Source: CADEED01 sp035765415
GTDB lineage: Bacteria > Pseudomonadota > Gammaproteobacteria > Steroidobacterales > Steroidobacteraceae
Direction: 5' to 3'
DNA length: 64,000 nucleotides
Assembly (NCBI GenBank): GCA_035765415.1
Contig: DASTXR010000020.1
Span: forward strand, 1-64,000
This document shows, piece after piece, positions 61,526-64,000 of this stretch (within the stretch, counting starts at the first letter, position 1; every line of letters starts with the position of its first letter). Below the pieces are notes generated by a model that did not search any database, had not been told where the DNA came from, and saw only the letters and a list, made by a program, of their open reading frames with translations. Both the position numbers and the translations under genes were made by a program.

Positions 61526-62695
61526 TCAATAGTTCTTTTGAGCGGGTTCAGCGCCAGCGCGTGCCGCGGACGGCGCGGGCAGGGACTTGCCACTGCGGGC
61601 GTTGAGCGCATTGAGTACGCCCGTGAGGGATTTCAATCTGTCGAACGCCCGATCGACCTGGGCAGGAAAGTCCGGCGTCGGCGTTTGCCCGGCAGCGGTT
61701 GAGGCATCGAGCAGCGCGGACATGGAGGTGACATCGACCCGAACCCTTTCGAGCTGCTCGAGCATGCGCTTTACCGCTGGAGCTGGAACACGGCGCCAGG
61801 GTTCATCGGCGGCTGCGGCGACTGCCCGGGCGGCGGCCAGGCGCACTCTTTGCGCAAGATCGCGCATGAGTGGCGCAGCGCCCGGAGATGAATCACGCAA
61901 GGTCGTTGCGATCGCCTCACGCATGTGAAGCGCGCCTCGCAACATCAACTCTGCGCTGAGTTGCGGGGCTATCGGCACATCGGTGCGGAAACCGCGCAGG
62001 TTGCCGACCGGAGCGCCAGGCAACATGTCCGCGGCCAACGGAACGTTCGGCGCGGCGACCAGGATCCCGTCGAGAAAACCGTCTTCATTGAAATCGCCGA
62101 CACGCCCCGCAAGATATTCTCCGGTTTTCAGGGAGCCGGCTTGCTCATATCCCCCCGGTTGTCCTGCTCGAGATTGCAATGAACTTCCGATGCGCACGAC
62201 ACCGGTGTTCAACTCGAAATCGTCGAGCCGGATGATGCCCTCTTCGAATCCAGGGTCGAGCGCGATATCCACGCGCCACACGAACCGGTATTGCTCGTCG
62301 AAATAGTACTGCTCGGTACCCTGATGCGGTCCGCCATCCACCGCCGTGAGCAATACCGGCGAAGTACCGCCGCCGATCAGCAGGCGCCCCGCCTCGATGT
62401 TTTGATTCACGCGTGTCTTGAGATCGGACAATAGCGCTGACCTGGAACCGTCGTTGGCGAACTCGCAGTAGCCGCGTAACAGCTTCGGATCGAAGTGGAT
62501 GTTCGTCAGGTGGCCTTGCGGCAACTCCGTGTCTGGAACGATTGGCCCCGGGCCATAGAAGTAGCCGCCTTCGAGAACGAACGTGTGGCCAACGGCAGAA
62601 GTGGTTCCCGCCCCGAGCACGACACGCGCAGCAAGGATCATCGCTGGAAGTGCCGCCCACCGGGACGCGCTGCGCATGGCGGCCCTCACTCTCAT
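61526..62695 (-). CDS. Secreted protein of unknown family
   Basis: A 389-residue protein starting at ATG 62695, which overlaps the stop of the DUF1702 gene (ATGA). ATG 62677 is also possible. A signal peptide (ASRWAALPAMILAARVVLGAG) is visible. The mature part begins GHTFVLEGGYFYGPGPIVPDTELPQGHLTNIHFDPKLLRGYCEF. It contains a single calcium-loop-like GRVGDFNEDGFLDGILVAAPNVP, reminiscent of an FG-GAP repeat, and ends in a helical, Ala-rich segment with a low-complexity tail. I do not recognise the family. Its place between the DUF1702 gene and the RND pump makes it a candidate locus-specific component. Confidence 0.65.
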   Translation of the reverse strand: MRVRAAMRSASRWAALPAMILAARVVLGAGTTSAVGHTFVLEGGYFYGPGPIVPDTELPQGHLTNIHFDPKLLRGYCEFANDGSRSALLSDLKTRVNQNIEAGRLLIGGGTSPVLLTAVDGGPHQGTEQYYFDEQYRFVWRVDIALDPGFEEGIIRLDDFELNTGVVRIGSSLQSRAGQPGGYEQAGSLKTGEYLAGRVGDFNEDGFLDGILVAAPNVPLAADMLPGAPVGNLRGFRTDVPIAPQLSAELMLRGALHMREAIATTLRDSSPGAAPLMRDLAQRVRLAAARAVAAAADEPWRRVPAPAVKRMLEQLERVRVDVTSMSALLDASTAAGQTPTPDFPAQVDRAFDRLKSLTGVLNALNARSGKSLPAPSAARAGAEPAQKNY

Positions 62696-64000
62696 ACACA
62701 GCTCGCGAAACTCGAGCGCGCGGAAGCGTGCTTCTCGATTCGGGTCTGAATAGCCGCCCGCCAGTTCGCGTGCAAATCGGCCGTGCCTCGTCCCGCCTCC
62801 CTCAAGGCTGACTCGCCCAGCGACAGCAACTGCCGCGCGCGGCATTGATCGGCGCTGCCGGATTGCTTCACCAATGTATCGACGTAAGCGGGATCGCCCA
62901 ACCTTCGGATGTACAGCCCCATCGTGATCCCCGTGAGGAGTTGCGACCGGTGCGGCGCATCGCTCGCGACATCGATGCGCGAAAACACGGCCTTGAGATC
63001 GTCGACCTGGGTGAAGGCCATGCCCATGGCGTATCCCGAGTAAGCGTGGCTTCGATACTTGATCGGTACAGTCTCCAGGTTCTGCTCGGCGATGGTCGGA
63101 TCGGCGCCGCTCAGAATCCAGAATGCCCGTCCCACGCCGTGGTAGAAGTTCGCCGCGCCCTCCGGTCGCAACTGCGCGCCGGCGTCGATTGTTTGCGCAT
63201 TATTCTTGTAATAGAAGAGGGTGCGCGCAAAGCCGTAGCCCTCGTAGGCGTAAGCCTCGCCGAACGGACCTAACTGGCTGAATGCCTCCGCGACCCGGCC
63301 AGGCTCTTTCGTGCCTTCGAGGCCGAACCACATTCCCGCGCCGGCGAGGTGCAGGCGCTGAAAGTTGGGATCGATCCGTTTCATCGCTTCGACCATCGTC
63401 TTCAGTTCGCCTGAGCTTTCGATGCTGACGGCTGCCGCGTAACCCATGCCGAGCCCTTCGTGAAAAAAAGGCCGGGTAAACGAATCCACGCTGTTTGCTT
63501 TGGTGCGCAACGCCGCATCCGACTCCCCTTCCAGCTCAGCCATGAACCCTGTGATCATTCCGTAGGCGATTGCACTGACGCGACTCTCGAGCCGGCTGCC
63601 CTGCTTCACGCCGAGCGATGACATGTCCACCTTCGAAATCGCATCGCGGTCCGATAGATAGGGCAGGTTGCGCGTGAACCATGAGAACAGATTCAACTGG
63701 GAGGCCTCGGGCGCCGACGAAGCGCCGCGCAATTGCCCGCCTACTCCAGCCTGTTGCAGGGTGTTTCGCTCGAGAGGCACCGCCTTTGCCGGAACCGCCG
63801 ACGCCCAGAGGATCTCGATATTCGTGTCGATGGCGCCAATGGAATTGTTCGGGTTGTAGAGATTGCGAATCACGGTCTCGATTCGATCGCGCGGCGTGTC
63901 GAGGCGAGCCTGCAGATCCCGATGCCCGGGAAAGACCTTGATGCCGTCGCTCCAGACGCGATACGCGCGGTCTATTTCTCCGCCACGTATCAATGCGTCC
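62692..64000 (-). CDS. DUF1702 (enediyne E3/UnbL-like) protein with N-terminal TPR, 5' end outside window
   Basis: At least 435 residues of a larger protein; the reading frame is open to the right edge. The first visible residues (ALIRGGEIDRAYRVWSDGIKVFPGHRDLQ) look like the end of a TPR repeat. The C-terminal 300 residues follow the pattern I know from DUF1702/SgcE3-type enediyne proteins: FFHEGLGMGYAAAVSI, LHLAGAGMWFGLEG, YAYEGYGFARTLFYY, FYHGVGRAFWILSGADP, RSHAYSGYAMGMAFT, ending in LHANWRAAIQTRIEKH. The family is conserved in enediyne loci and its function is unknown. It is the first visible gene of the operon and is coupled to the next by an ATGA overlap. Confidence 0.8.
   Translation of the reverse strand, partial: DALIRGGEIDRAYRVWSDGIKVFPGHRDLQARLDTPRDRIETVIRNLYNPNNSIGAIDTNIEILWASAVPAKAVPLERNTLQQAGVGGQLRGASSAPEASQLNLFSWFTRNLPYLSDRDAISKVDMSSLGVKQGSRLESRVSAIAYGMITGFMAELEGESDAALRTKANSVDSFTRPFFHEGLGMGYAAAVSIESSGELKTMVEAMKRIDPNFQRLHLAGAGMWFGLEGTKEPGRVAEAFSQLGPFGEAYAYEGYGFARTLFYYKNNAQTIDAGAQLRPEGAANFYHGVGRAFWILSGADPTIAEQNLETVPIKYRSHAYSGYAMGMAFTQVDDLKAVFSRIDVASDAPHRSQLLTGITMGLYIRRLGDPAYVDTLVKQSGSADQCRARQLLSLGESALREAGRGTADLHANWRAAIQTRIEKHASARSSFASCV

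Noticed and set aside
40840..64000. Claim that the locus makes a true enediyne antibiotic
   Set aside because: Only part of the conserved enediyne set is visible, no self-resistance gene is recognised, the PKSE lacks its transferase domain, and the locus is cut at the right edge. Only a PKSE-type product can be argued.

Overview
This 64 kb window is GC-rich and densely coded. It carries four large TonB-dependent receptors, TRAP transport, LytS/LytTR two-component pairs, multiheme cytochromes c and several Sec, Tat and lipoprotein signals. That points to a Gram-negative, aerobic or facultative proteobacterium. The SapC / tryptophan-halogenase-like / cupin-like genes grouped with TonB receptors suggest a Steroidobacter- or Nevskiales-like gammaproteobacterium, or a similar heterotroph. 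This placement is inference. I saw no rRNA, tRNA, CRISPR array, transposase or phage gene.

Left part (1-16 kb), sensing and outer-membrane uptake. A LytTR regulator and its LytS-type kinase diverge from a TonB receptor. They are followed by a CBM9-like/beta-lactamase-fold hydrolase. A minus-strand block then encodes a TonB receptor, a flavin halogenase-like protein, a SapC-like protein and a DUF3237 protein, with a divergent cupin/JmjC-like gene and another TonB receptor beyond it.

Middle part (16-36 kb), catabolism. A MarR regulator precedes a tight plus-strand operon with mostly 4-nt overlaps. It encodes a CapA-like phosphatase-fold protein, a complete TRAP transporter, both subunits of a 2-hydroxyacyl-CoA dehydratase-like enzyme, a tandem-fused class III CoA-transferase, a single CoA-transferase and a CocE-type hydrolase. 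An SMP-30 lactonase converges on it. The same GTT-N9-AAC inverted repeat lies in front of this operon and in the TonB/MarR intergenic region, which suggests one regulon. A fourth TonB receptor, an alpha/beta hydrolase and an IorAB-type molybdenum hydroxylase follow, then a second LytS/LytTR pair and two lipoproteins.

Right part (40.8-64 kb), the most unusual. It holds an enediyne-type iterative polyketide synthase (KS-AT-ACP-KR-DH, lacking the usual C-terminal phosphopantetheinyl transferase) immediately followed by its hotdog thioesterase. Further right, a seven-gene minus-strand operon carries homologues of other enediyne core genes: a DUF1702 (UnbL/E3-like) protein and an ASPIC/UnbV-domain protein. 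Between them lie an MMPL/RND pump, a LolA-like protein, an outer-membrane barrel and a fused membrane / five-heme cytochrome c / TPR protein. Between the two minus-strand operons sit a plus-strand barrel, a second five-heme cytochrome, a small cytochrome c and two regulators (LuxR and TetR types). I read the right third as a divergent PKSE-type polyketide locus coupled to periplasmic redox proteins and an export system. The right edge cuts the DUF1702 gene, so the locus probably continues outside the window. The product cannot be told from the sequence.
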